From the NCBI GenBank assembly GCA_037447655.1, contig JBBHKE010001928.1, positions 1 through 50,160 of the forward strand: a DNA stretch of 50,160 nucleotides, read 5' to 3'. Origin of the DNA: Zygnema cylindricum (taxonomy: Eukaryota > Streptophyta > Zygnematophyceae > Zygnematales > Zygnemataceae). The notes beneath the pieces were generated by a model that worked only from the letters and a program-made list of their open reading frames with translations, was not told the DNA's origin and did not search any database. A program made the position numbers and the translations under genes. Below, piece after piece: positions 1 through 11,620 of the stretch (its first letter is position 1; every line of letters begins with the position of its first letter).

Positions 1-287
1 ACAAAGCGCATCTTCTTCGACCGTGAAATTGCACAAGCTGTAAGGCGCTACGTCTACAATGTCACGGTAAGACATGCGACGTCACACGCAGGTACAAAAA
101 ACAACGTGCGACCACAGATTGTAGACGCTGACAACCGTCACAGGTACTGTCGACGTATACAATCGTCACAAGCGTAAGTTACGATTTCGTCCTTACAGAT
201 ATAGGGACACTTGAACACCGGGTCCGGCGGATCCGCGCTAAAATACAAAGTAATTTCGCTAAGTTACAAGTACATGGGGACACACCC
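1..287. mobile_element. Harbinger-like non-autonomous element, right part (copy 0)
   Basis: The sequence matches the inner and terminal parts of the two copies at 11621-12694 and 12944-13708. It ends in GGGGACACACCC followed by TAA, the same terminus and 3-bp target used by the other copies. The left end lies outside the window. No coding capacity is visible. The PIF/Harbinger assignment is inferred from the G-rich terminus and the TAA/TTA target duplication seen in the intact copies. Confidence 0.65.
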
Positions 288-429
288 TAAGACTAATTGA
301 GTAAGTTTGGAGCAAAAGAGAATATGTAGAATTACAAATTCGCATCCCCACCACCTTTGCTAGAAACGAAGACCGACAGAGGAGCGGTGAGCTTCAAACA
401 CATGGTGGAAAATGATAAAGCAATCCTTG

Positions 430-1345
430 AATGAGTGTGTCCAAAGTACTTCCAAAACAAAAACAGTGGCGTAAGTGGCAGCCATATTCTCAGCTTCGAT
501 GGAAGAGAGAGCAACAGTTGGTTACTTCTTGGAGGCCAAGAGACAATGACACCTCCAATGGAAAAGGAGACACCCAAGGTCAAGCAGCGAAAATCCAAGT
601 CACCTTCCCAGTCAGCGTTGCGGTGGCCGACAAGATCGGGTGGGGAGAAACCATTCAAAAAAAGCATCAAAGTTTTACTAACCTGAAGGCAACGAATCAC
701 TCTTTCCGCTGGAAGGAAATGGGTAGAAGTGGGATTAGAGACAAATTGACTCAACTAGCCAATAGCGAAAACGATATCTGACGGAAGTCAGTCATAGCAT
801 ATATTAAACTAGTAACCATGGACCTAAATTGATCAAGTGTATCTCCAAGGACAAGCCCACTGTAGGTTTTGAGAAGCTCAACATTGGGATCTAATGGTGT
901 AGAGATAGGGGTGCAAGCAGCCACAAATAATTTGGTCAAAAATTCACTAATGTACCTTTTTTTGGGAAAAATAAAAGGTGTTCTATTCCCCTAAGTTTGT
1001 TATAGAGAAAAGAGTGTTTAAAATAGTATTTTGAAGTTGGATGAGGTAAAGGGAGAGGCCAACAAGAACGAGTTCATCGACATAAATCACAAGGATGATA
1101 AGTTTATCTGTGGTGCCTCAATGGAAGAGGCCAAAATCGGCATTAAGGTTCAAAAGGTCGTCACGGAGGAGGATGATTTCAAAATGAGTATTCTATACTC
1201 AAAAAACAGAAGGCCATAGAGAGATTGAAAGAGGCGACACACAGAGGAGGATGTTTTCAAAATGCTTTTTCCATACCCAAGAAGCTTGTTTAAAGCCATA
1301 GAGAGACTGAAAGAGGCGGCAGGTTAAAAATATTACGTTTTGGGA
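430..1345 (-). pseudogene. Ty1/copia polymerase relic (reverse transcriptase tail and RNase H)
   Basis: Read on the minus strand, 1235-1330 encodes a reverse transcriptase segment containing SLYGFKQAS. 751-939 encodes the stretch leading into RNase H, with TPLDPN and SLIYAMTDFRQISF. About 431-600 encodes the RNase H motif NADWEGDLD followed by a GGVIVSW-type strand. These blocks are in the order expected for copia but lie in different frames with stops between them, so the element is dead. Part of the RT region is tandemly duplicated: a CCATAGAGAGA-type segment occurs near 1211 and again near 1295. LTRs were not identified. Confidence 0.75.
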
Positions 1346-1666
1346 GATCCATAGATATAACGTTTGGGGAGATCCATAATGTTGCGTGTTGAAGATATAT
1401 ACTCTTCCGATTGACGACATATTTTTTTTTGGGTCAAGGGGTCATAAAGGAAAACGGTTTAAACGTGGTAGTTTTTATGTGTTGGCCATACCACCCTTTT
1501 TGTACCCCCGGACTTAGATGGTTTACCATCGTGCTTTTTAATTTATCCTGCCTCTCTAATATGGTAAACATGGCAATATTTGACAATTGCAAGAGAAAAA
1601 AAAAAAGGATGAAGGTGAAGTTGGTGATTTGAGCGTAAGTTTTGGAAGAATCTACACCTTTTTTTT

Positions 1667-2482
1667 TAGTGTTGGGTATCGGGTAAATTCATATCGCGAT
1701 AATCTCGATATTCGATATATTGAATATCGATCGAGAAGAATCCTCGATATATCGTACCGAGACCAACATAAATCATCGCGATATATAGTATTTTTTAAAT
1801 TTAATATTTTATTTTTTTATATAATATGATATTTTAGCGAAAAAGTCAAATTGTCTAATACGCCACGTACGCCGTGATTTTCGTTCCGTGACTTAAAGGT
1901 AGACGCCGCAAAATGTAACCAACAAAAAAGTACTAATTCTATAATTCTAATGATTACTTATTTGGGGTATGGTTACACGAGGAAGTATTTGTAATAGTAC
2001 GGACGACAAAATTTATGTATTACAGAGGCCTCGGGTACATCAAGTATCGTTTGTAAATAAGTTTTGCATACGTGTTTTGATATGAGTGGTTCCACGTAAG
2101 CTGACTATCAAATCTAAAAAATCATCAAATATCTGGAAATCAACCTTTTTCGTTTGGAAAATCGTACTTGCGTATGACGTACGTGTACTTCACAAGTGTA
2201 CCTCATCAATGTACCTCATAGATCTCCTTCAATCTGCTGACTTTCAGGAAAAAACCGTATTTCTTTCCGGCAAAGATTTTACAGTCACTTTGTCAAAAGT
2301 CACGTGACTTTGATAACCTGTGAGATTTTTTTTTTTTTTTTTTTTAAAGCTTCGATATATTGGCGATACGATATATCGCGATGGTTTGAAATTCCATATA
2401 TCGAAGCGATATATCGATTATCGGGTACCTGAAATTCGATATATATCGAATATCGGCACACGGTCCTCGATACCCAACACTA
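1667..2482. mobile_element. hAT-like non-autonomous element with TAGTGTTGGGTATCG termini
   Basis: The left end TAGTGTTGGGTATCG is mirrored by CGATACCCAACACTA at the right end. Both subterminal regions, roughly 1680-1790 and 2350-2470, are packed with self-complementary CGATATATCG-type motifs. The flanks are runs of eight or more T, compatible with an 8-bp target duplication but not proof because they are homopolymers. There is no transposase coding sequence. The hAT assignment rests on the TAGTG..TGGG terminus style and possible 8-bp duplication. Confidence 0.65.
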
Positions 2483-2489
2483 TTTTTTT

Positions 2490-3045
2490 TTGTTTAAATG
2501 AACAATTTGTGAAATAAGCAATTGAGAAAATTAATTTTAACAACATGAGAAACTATTTATTTTAATTTAGAAAACAAGTTACGTGATTAATTTTTTATTA
2601 TTGAACTTCAAATTTACATTTGTCGAAGAAACTTTTATGAATATAAACCAAAACAAAGAGAAAACGAAAATTATAATGTACTGATGAAATATACGTGTAC
2701 AAACTCAATTTTGTTTAAAAAAAATGAAGACAGCAAAATGTTTTTATAACCATTGTGTTACAACAAACAATTTCAATATGTTAAAAAAACCTTTGAACTT
2801 CAAAATATCTCGCAAAACATACAACGTCTTTGTGTTATCCTCGCAAAACACACGTCGTGTTTGTGTTTTTCAGATTGCTTAGTTTGTGTTGTTTGGATTG
2901 ATTTTGTGTTGTCCAGATAGTTTAAAACAAACGAAAATAATTGTTCGTAATTATAAAACATAAGAATATGGAAAATAATCAAAAGTCCAACGTCTTCGAT
3001 AATTACAAAAAAAGGTTAAAATAAATATTTTTAAAGTTTAAAACA
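2490..3045. other. AT-rich sequence without recognised gene
   Basis: Nothing recognisable was found here beyond AT-rich sequence with short A and T runs. Possible open frames are short and of biased composition. Confidence 0.5.
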
Positions 3046-4262
3046 AAAATAAAAATTTATTAATTTAAATGTATCAAAATTTTAAATTACAAAAATTTAG
3101 CTATTCAAATAAAAAAAATAAAAAATTACAAAAGTTTTTGTAGATGATGATATTTTTTTTGTTTTTTTTAATATTTAAGGGTTCATCTATTATTTTTTTG
3201 TTTTTGTTCTTTTTTAGCTTACATTTGAGAAAATTTGTTTATAATGTAATTTTCAATTGAATTTGTTTAAAATGCAACTTTTGATTAAATCTTTGTTGTC
3301 TATTTTATTTTTTCGTCTGAATTTGAGATAACTTATTTATAACACAAATTTCGATTGAATCTATTTAAAATACAATTTCTCATTGAAATTTTTTATTTAG
3401 TTAGTCTTAAATATCTACATTGCACGCATTTCATTTTTATCATTTGATAACTTATTATTTTAAAATTTTAACGTTTGATTTCTTTAAAAATCATGTATTT
3501 AATTTATTATTGTTGCAAATATTAAACCACTCAATTATTTGTTGTCCACCACCCAATTAGATGATGTTGTTATAGTTTTTTTTATTTTTATTAATAAACA
3601 TTTATAATAATTTTTAAATATATATATATATATATATATATTAAAAGCATTTAATGCGAAAAAAAATAGATAGTTTAAAAAAAAAAAAAAAAACAAGTAC
3701 ATATTAAACCCTAATGGAGTAAAAACAAAAGTAAATTTTGGCAGTTACAAAATAAATGTTGAAAAGTTACAAAATGCGCGCAAACAAAAAACAAATGCAA
3801 AAAAAAAAAAAAAATTCCTTTAATGATTACCGCGTAATTGTTTTGGCCAACAAAACCATTAAAGTTCACTTTTTGGCTAAAAAAAACAAATTGCAATGTA
3901 ATTCTAAAAAAATTGAAAAAAAATATAAAAACAAAAAAATTGAAAAAAAAATGATACAAAAAAAAACAAACAAAAAAATAATTATAAAATAATTAAAATA
4001 GACAACAAAGATTCAATCAAAAAATGTATTTTAAACAAATTAATTCAATTGAAATTTGCATTATAAACAAATTATCTCACATGTAAGTTAAAAAAAAAAC
4101 CAAAATTAATGATTTAACCCTTAAAAGATATAAAAAAAAAAAAAAAAAAATTATTATCTAAAAAAACTTTTGTATTTTTTTTATTTTTTTATTTTAATAG
4201 CTAAATTTTCGTAATTTAAAAATTTTATATATTTAATTTAATTTTTATTTTTTTACTATGTT
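3046..4262. repeat. Long imperfect inverted repeat in AT-rich DNA
   Basis: The left arm, about 3046-3321, and the right arm, about 4001-4262, are reverse complements over more than 200 bp. For example, AGACAACAAAGATT at 4007 matches AATCTTTGTTGTCT near 3290, and TTACAAAAATTTAGCTATT near 3090 pairs with the region near 4200. The spacer of about 680 bp contains a (TA)n tract near 3620-3645. It may be an old miniature element; no target duplication was identified. Confidence 0.6.
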
Positions 4263-6340
4263 GGCATATTTTTTGTTTTTTTTTTTTTTTAGAATCTTAG
4301 CGTTTGAAAATCTTAACAATTTATCTTCTACGATTCTTTGTACGGTAAAAACCATCTTTACGTTTTAGAAAAAGAAAAAATCATAAACTAATAAGCGTTT
4401 TTTCTTGGTCTAAGAGAAAATAATTTTATAATGTTTACATATTTTTTTTCTTAAAGTGTAATGTTTTTTTATCGAAAGCTTACATTATTCGAAGAATATG
4501 AAATTAGTGTTATTTATAGGGACGCTAAATCAAATCCGTACGTTTTGTACGGACGTGATTTTGTACGGTTTTCTTTTATGATTTACTAATCAGTTTATGA
4601 TAAGGTTAAAAATTACGATCTTATAAAACATTATTTTTATCATTTGAACAAAAATTTAAAATTTTCAAGAAAAAATGTTTAAGTTTTTAAAGAAAAAATG
4701 TCTAAATTTTCAAAGTAGTAGGAGGAGGAAGTTTAAGATTACGTTAAATAAATTGTAGAACATACATTTTTTCTTTTCTCAAATTTTATGTTTTTTTTTA
4801 TGTTTATCTTTCACTCTCTTCTTGCTCTTATAAACATAAGTAAAAAAAAAGGTAGTTAAAAAAATCATGTTTTGAAAGTGATGAGGGAGTCATTTTTGTT
4901 TCTTAACGACAGTTGTGGATATCATTCAAAAAAACCAGTTAATGAATGAACCTTTAATTTGAAACATGGTTTCATCATTAATTTTGTTAATGTCGATTAG
5001 CTTTTAAATCTGAATAAAGAAGTCCATTGAGATATTTGTTACATTATATACCAAATGAGTTACTAAATGGTTACCTCAAGCGAGCAATCAATAATGAATA
5101 AGCGAAAAAAATTATTAGAATGATAGTATCATCAATGATATCAAACAAACCAATGAAAAAATAATGAAAGTTATTAAAACTGTAAAAGACGATCAATATG
5201 CTAACACTATTAATGTGAGTGACGATACTTAACAAGACATCGATCAATATGCTAACACTATTAATATGAAGGACGATATTTAACAATTTAAGAAACATCT
5301 GATTGAATAAACATTTAATTTCATAAACACTTATGTATATGATGATTAAGGTTTTTTGCTTTAAAAATTAATAAAATTTAAAAATGAAAAAAAATACATT
5401 GTAATTGTAAAAAAAAAAAATGAATACAAAAAAATTCGATTCGATTAAATTAGTGTTGAGCATTAACATCGCACGTGTTTTTTTTTTCATTATTTAAAAA
5501 TTTATTATCTTATTATTATATTAAAGTTGTAACATTTTATTTTGTTGAAAATCATTTAATTTATCACTGATTATTTATCATTTAAAAATTTTAACGCTAA
5601 ATTTTGTTAAAAATAATTTAATATAATTTATCAATAGTCACGTACGTATTTTATTTTAATCATTAAATAATGTATATCTTTTTATTATTTATTTTATTTG
5701 ATCATTTAAGAAAATGTTTAACATTTACATCGCACACATTTTATTTTGATCATTTAATAATGTATTTTTATCACAATACAACATAGTAGACATAATCATT
5801 CATTAAAAAACATATGTAAAACACCAAAACGTGACAAATTAAAGTTTATCGTTTGTTGGTTTTTTTTTTTCACATTAAAACATTGTCATAAAAAAAAACA
5901 TAAAAAAATAAAAAAATAAATAATCAAAACTTATAAACTTAATCATCATGCGGTTTATACAAATTTTAAAATCCAACACGGACAAAATATAAGACAAAAA
6001 GGTGAGATTTTATTTTCAATCGTCAAAAAATGTCTTTTATTTTGCAATAAATCAAGAATATCATCACGATTGAAAGAGAAAAACACTCACAATTTTAAAG
6101 TATGTATTTTTGCTTACATTAGATAATAATATAAAAAAAAAGTAAAAACAACTGTAAATTTTATTTTGTTTCATTTCAATTGAAATAGATTTACAATTGA
6201 AATAAATACACTACAAAAAAGTTAATATTATTGAATTATTAATGTTTGTCCATAATGTTATTTCAATTTTACATATTGAAACCTACTTATTCAAATCAAA
6301 ATTTAAAAACCATTCGTATTTATCCGAATAAATATGTTTT
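4263..6340. other. AT-rich intergenic stretch with a short tandem repeat
   Basis: There is no supportable gene. A 51-bp-spaced tandem duplication beginning CGATCAATATGCTAACAC occurs at 5190 and 5241. Degenerate repeats of a CACG..TTTTATTTTxATCATTT type recur near 3430, 5470, 5650 and 5740. The rest is AT-rich sequence. Confidence 0.5.
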
Positions 6341-6346
6341 TTTTGT

Positions 6347-6392
<46 letters not shown>

Positions 6393-6470
6393 TGCTCAAT
6401 ATATACATATATATATATATCATATATATATGCATATACATATATATATATGCTCTATATATATATATAT
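6347..6470. repeat. (TA)n microsatellite
   Basis: A near-pure TA run of about 44 bp is followed by interrupted TATATACA-type repeats to about 6470. Open frames crossing it encode only Tyr/Ile repeats and are not genes. Confidence 0.9.
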
Positions 6471-6959
6471 TTTTTTTTTTAAGTTGATCGATAACATTAA
6501 GAAACAAACAATTTTGTTTTTTCTTTCTCATAAATGTGCTCCTAAAAAACAAAATGATTTCTTTTTCTTTTCCCTCTCTTCCTCTGTTTTTTCAATAACA
6601 TAAAAGTAAACAAACAATTTTCCATTTTTTTTTTTTTTACTTTTTTTTTTTCTTTTAAATGTTGACAACAACAAAAACGATTTTTTCTTTCTTTTTCCTC
6701 TCTCTTCCTCGCGATCTTTTTAATGATGGTGACGAAAAAAGAGAATGAAAATGAAATAAAAATAAGATGTAAAGATAAAATGTGATATAATTTAATGTCA
6801 CATAACTTACGAAAAACATAATATATGCAACTGCAATTTTTTGAAAAAAAAAATCAATTTTTTAATAGAAAAATGTATAACTGCACTTAAATTCTTTAAA
6901 AGAAAAATGTATAACTGCACTTTTATTTTATTTTATGTTTCATGTTTTATGTACTCATG

Positions 6960-7135
6960 TGACGCACGACTTTCAGTGTCTATATCAACGATTTAAATAT
7001 ATCGAGTTCAAATAGGGACGTGACGACTCTTTGTGTCTATATCAACGGTTTAAATATATCGAGAGTTCAAATAGGGACGTGAGTATATTGACAATTCAAA
7101 TATATCGACGATTCAGATAGAGACGGTTGTAATAT
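6960..7135. repeat. Short tandem repeat with TATCAACG and AATATATCGA core
   Basis: A unit containing TGTCTATATCAACG, AATATATCGAG and TTCAAATAGGGACGTGA occurs twice at about 6978-7023 and 7036-7083. A more degenerate third part follows to 7135. No coding function is apparent. Confidence 0.6.
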
Positions 7136-7404
7136 GAACGATTGGTAAACTTCATTTCTACATATGGTTTTTACATTTTCAAGAAAAATAATTGAAAAGA
7201 TAAAACAGAAATGGGGAAAAAAATGATAAAAAAAATAAGACAAAAAAATATGTTAAAAGTGTTTTATTCTTACTTAGTTATATATATAATATTTATGTTT
7301 GTTAACTTATTAGTCATCTCTTGTTTTTTTATTAGTTTATTTTTTCTCACAAACAATATTATCTCAATCATGTTCGACAAATACTTAACATTTACCGTCT
7401 TTTA

Positions 7405-7500
7405 GAAGTAAGTTACATTACCCCTTAAAAAACTGCAAACCTCTTTGAAGAGAAATTTACATTATCCCGTAAAAAACCTCAAACGTATCATATGCTAGCC
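7405..7500. repeat. Tandem duplication of about 43 bp
   Basis: Two adjacent units share TTACATTAxCCCxTAAAAAAC followed by CAAAC. The flanking 7140-7560 shows no gene. Confidence 0.55.
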
Positions 7501-8036
7501 AAATGGCCCTTCCCTCAGATGCCATATATCACTACGCTATTTAAAAAATGTACACACTCCATTTCAAGTATAGTTTGATAAAACAAGGATCGATGCACTC
7601 AAAATAAACCGGACACGAATAGCATGCACAGCAAAAGCTTTAAGTGAAGACAAATAGAGATGAATTACCACGGAGAACAATTCGAGCAAATTTGGTAACA
7701 CAACATTCTCCATCTTATTTGTCAAAGTGGTGGAAGGCACAGCGCTGATGATATTCACCCCCTCTCCAACATGTCATCGTACAACAAATCAAAATCAAAC
7801 GTAAATTTGCACACACGCGCTTTAAAACAATATGTACACAATTTATAGTACAAATTTTCTCTTTTAATTTCTCTTTCGTCTAACTCCTCACACAAACGTC
7901 ACTCACAAACGTCTTTCTCACAATTTTCTTTCGGACGTCTTTCTAAAAAAAAATATTATTCATCTAAGCATCTAACATGTGCGGATGCTCCTCATTTTCG
8001 TCTTTAATCTATCAACCGTACCCTGATTAATCAGTA

Positions 8037-8191
8037 AGTCCTTTTTGCGATTTCTCACCATCAACTTTAAAACATTTGAACGTTGCGATTAGAATTCATT
8101 TCTAACTTTGCAAAATCCTTCTTGTGGTTTCTCACCGTCAACTTTAAAACATTTGAATGTTACGATTGGAATTAATTTCTAACTTGCAAAA
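8037..8191. repeat. Tandem duplication of about 77 bp
   Basis: Two adjacent units at about 8037-8113 and 8114-8191 share TTTCTCACC, TCAACTTTAAAACATTTGAA and AATTxATTTCTAACTTxGCAAAAT. They lie within the retroelement relic. Confidence 0.7.
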
Positions 8192-8199
8192 TGTACAGA

Positions 8200-8770
8200 T
8201 TTTTTTCCACGTCCTCCTCCGCGGCCAAATCCGTGACCACGACCGCCTCTTCCTCCGCGCTCTGACATTTTTCTTTCACAATCAAAGCATTACGCATTGA
8301 TGTGTCCTCAACGGTGACAGATGTAAGATCATTTTCTGAAAATCTTGACATTCAACCGCAAAATTGCAAAATTTCTGACATTTAAAACATGTTACATTCG
8401 AATCAAAGTGTCTTTCCATTTTTCCAAAAAATTTACCACCTCTTGTGTGCATTTTTCCACCACCGCCTCTACCTCTTGGCGCTCTACCACCTTTTATTCC
8501 ATTGAGCGAATTTAGAGTTAAATTTCTACATCTCACAACATTGAGGGGGGCGGATTGACTACTCTCATCTGACAAATTGTCCTCTATACTCGTTCCTTCC
8601 CACGACTTATCCACTCTATTTAGATAGCATACGACAATTTTGTATGTCGCCCTCATCATCGATTGAATGATCTCTCTTGGTGTGCGAAGGTAACCAGGAA
8701 ACCTTTTGAAAAATGTGTGTAATTTATGATCTTTAACAATCTTTCGACCAAGACTAATTAATTGCTTCAC
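8200..8770 (-). pseudogene. Retrotransposon gag fragment with zinc knuckle
   Basis: The minus strand has a 162-codon open frame at 8770-8282. It contains a Gly/Arg-rich run followed by the knuckle-like CFKCQKFCNFAVEC. That matches the CCHC spacing, but the expected Gly-His pair is replaced by Cys-Asn, so zinc binding is probably lost. Beyond its stop, 8276-8200 encodes a further Arg-Gly-rich tract. This is typical of a retroelement capsid protein in decay. Confidence 0.65.
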
Positions 8771-9239
8771 TATAAGAGTAAATCATTTGACAAAATCATC
8801 AATAAACTCTTTATCTCTAAAATTAAATTATATATATTCTTCAAATACAAATTGCCTCTTACAAATCTTCCACCCCTTTCTCAATTTGATTTTCAATTCT
8901 CACCCAACATTAATGACCGGTTCTATAAGCTAATAATTGATCCAAAACAGAAGCATACCAACTTTGCATTAATTCGTTAGTGGCAGAGATGTCTATTCTC
9001 TCCCACAATTTCTTCCCTTGAAGATCTTTCAGTTCTTTCTCATATCTGTTAACAATTTTCCACAAATTCTTCAAAATAAGCTATCTTTTAATGTACTTTT
9101 TCCACACAACATAATTCAAACCATTGAATAACATGGTTTTTCCGCCCATGCAAACATTCTCCTCTTTACTACCGACATCCACATCTTCATTTTTATCACA
9201 TTTCGCCTTTTTTTTACGCAATTTGTCTTTTTTTATTTA

Positions 9240-9670
9240 TTTTTGGCTTCTTCCTCTGAATCACTACCGTCAGTATCATCTGGGTTTGGATGCGGAAATA
9301 CTTGTAAATTGTTCCTCTGGTGTGCAGCCAAGAGCCGCTAATCGAAGGTGCAAACAACACCATCAAACAAGGTTTGCATCTTCTTTTTTATCAAATTTTG
9401 CCTTCTTTTTATACAATTTGTCTTTTTTTTATTTCAGGCTTCTTCCTCCGAATCACTACCGTCAATATCATCCAGATTTCGATGCGAGAATACTTGTAAA
9501 TTGTCCCTCTGGTGTGCAGCAACGAGCTGTTGATCGAAGGTGCGAACAATGCCATCAAACAATGATTGCATTTGATCTTTGGACAATGACACTCATATTT
9601 TTTTCTTCCACTTTTTCTTCATTAAAGTGTTTTCCACTAAAACCTTTCCAACTCTATTCAAGTGTGTGAG
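9240..9670 (-). pseudogene. Retroelement gag N-terminal fragment, tandemly duplicated
   Basis: On the minus strand, 9565-9437 encodes an acidic stretch containing DGIVRTFDQQLVAAHQRDN and ending in DGSDSEEEA before a stop. A second, diverged copy of the same segment lies about 191 bp away, from about 9375 to 9245. The segment sits upstream of the knuckle-bearing gag fragment in transcription direction, so it is read as its N-terminal part. Open frames on the plus strand here are antisense shadows. Confidence 0.5.
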
Positions 9671-10226
9671 AGTAGTGGGGGCAAATGTAGGTGCAAGTGA
9701 ATTTTATTTTATTTTGCCACCCATGGCTACGATATTACCCACTATTTGACAACTATACGTCTAACTCGAAGTAAACCCTAGCCCTAATACTAATTGATAA
9801 AACAAGGATCGATGCACTCAACATAAACAAGACTTAAATAACATACACAATTGAAGCCTTAAATGAACACAAATAGAGATCAATCACCATATAGAATAAT
9901 TCGACAATATATCTTTATTCGGCTGCAATCCTTTTTATTACAAAACTCTCTTTCTTGAAAACTTTTCCTCAAAAATGTTGATAACAGAAGACTTACACTA
10001 CATGATTTCTCCCTCTCACGTAACTTACTCCACTTAGACTCACTCAGACGTATTTTACTGAGACTCATTCACACGTATTGGACACTTACGCCGAAATAAA
10101 AGTGGCGCTTGATAAAACATTTTAGCGCCAAACTTAAAACGTGTTCCTAACAAAAGTAACGTACCATTGTTTGGCATACTAAATGATATGCTAGCGTACG
10201 GTACAAAACGACACTCAACAAAAATT

Positions 10227-10684
10227 ATAGTTGTTCAAATCGCACGATTTTCTCATTTTTTCCATTTTTTACGTATTACTCATGACTTTTACAAAAATTG
10301 CAAAAAAATGATATATACTTCCTGTTCGGTAAACTGAACGGACAATTAATGGGAGTTTGGTATTTAACGTAAAATGTACGAAATTTGACGAAAAGATACG
10401 TTGCACGTATTATTGCTTTCTGTTCGGTAAGCTGAACATAAATTTCACAAATAATGTACGGAATTTTATCGTTCATGTACGGACAATTTCGAAAAAGAGA
10501 CGTCGTAACATCACACTATTTGTGCGCAGTAAGTTTGAAATGTTCACGAACGTACGAACATGTACGTGATTGTACGGATTGAAATTCATCAATGATTTTT
10601 ACGATTTTTTCAAATTGACCTCTTTGATTTCCACGTATTATTCACATTTTTGAATCGTGCGTAAAATGTGATTTGATCAACTAT
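10227..10684. mobile_element. Miniature inverted-repeat element, ATAGTTGTTCAAATCGCA ends (copy 1)
   Basis: It starts ATAGTTGTTCAAATCGCA and ends TGATTTGATCAACTAT, which are imperfect inverted repeats. The body is rich in GTAC and CGTAC motifs and in a TTCxGTAAxCTGAAC segment that appears twice. It matches the element at 11075-11553 in opposite orientation. It has no coding capacity. A TA target duplication would be consistent but cannot be separated from the terminus. Confidence 0.7.
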
Positions 10685-11074
10685 GACAAAAAGCGAACGA
10701 GAATACTCGAACTTAAACCAAAACGTAACAAAGATTGGTGATGCAAATGAACAGAAATTAAACTTTATTGAACAAACCTCACATTGAACATGAATCTAAC
10801 AAAAAACGTGAATTTGGCCAATCTGTCGATTCACCTAATAATGGGACATAGTTGTTTAATTCGTACGGATTTAGACTTTTTTTTTACTATTTTTACATAA
10901 TATTTATCGATTTTATACTTTTCGTAATTTTCGAATAGTTTTTGTTGTACAAAGTAATGTACAAAAATGTACGTGTGTGCCCTCTTAAATAAACCCTAAA
11001 ACATCTTTAAAAATCATAAAAAATGCGAAATGTATAAATGTGAGTAATTATACGGAAAATATACCCTAAAAAAT

Positions 11075-11553
11075 ATAGTTGTTCAAATCGCATTTTACGC
11101 ACGATTCAAACGCCCGAATAATACGTGGATATCGTAGAGGTTGATTTTAAAAAACCGTAAAATTGTTAATGATTTTTTGTCCGTAGAGTTCGGTACATGT
11201 AAAAAAAAATGAATTCAACATGTACCGCAGTTTGTACGTTTTCTGTACAATTTCCGTCTCTTTTCGTAATAGTCTGACATTTTCGATACAATTCCGTACA
11301 TTTTTGTAAAATTGTTGTTCAGTTTACCGGACAAAAAGTACTACGTAGTGCATCGTATCTTTTCATCAAAGTTCGTACATTTCTTGTACAAAACCGTACA
11401 ATTATCGTAAAATACCGTATAATTCCCGTAAATTGTTCGTTCAATTTACTGGACAGAAAGTACATCGCTTTTTTTTGTGATTTTTTCAAAAGTCACGAAT
11501 AGTACGTAAAAATCGGAAAAAATAAAAAAAATTGCGTGATTTTGAACAACTAT
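11075..11553. mobile_element. Miniature inverted-repeat element (copy 2, inverted)
   Basis: It starts ATAGTTGTTCAAATCGCA and ends TTTTGAACAACTAT. Its reverse complement aligns with 10227-10684 over nearly the whole length. The two copies form a large imperfect palindrome with a spacer of about 390 bp. No coding sequence was seen. Confidence 0.7.
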
Positions 11554-11620
11554 GCTAAAAAACCTAAAATTACAATTATTATACCAATATTATGGTATTT
11601 TCGCATGTAACCGAAACTTA

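Larger units (their letters stand above)
7574..9911 (-). mobile_element. Retroelement relic bounded by short direct repeats
   Basis: Direct repeats of about 115 bp, both starting TTGATAAAACAAGGATCGAT, lie at 7574-7690 and 9797-9911 and are clearly diverged. Between them, in minus-strand order, lie a gag N-terminal part (9670 to 9240), a gag zinc-knuckle part (8770 to 8282) and an Arg-Gly-rich segment (about 8276 to 8200). The repeats might be LTR remnants, but TG..CA ends and a primer binding site were not found. No polymerase was recognised. Confidence 0.5.

Noticed and set aside
6246-6603. Tyr/Ile-repeat open frames on both strands
   Set aside because: They are translations of a TA microsatellite.
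9124-9669. 181-codon plus-strand open frame
   Set aside because: It is antisense to the gag fragment and repeats its tandem duplication.
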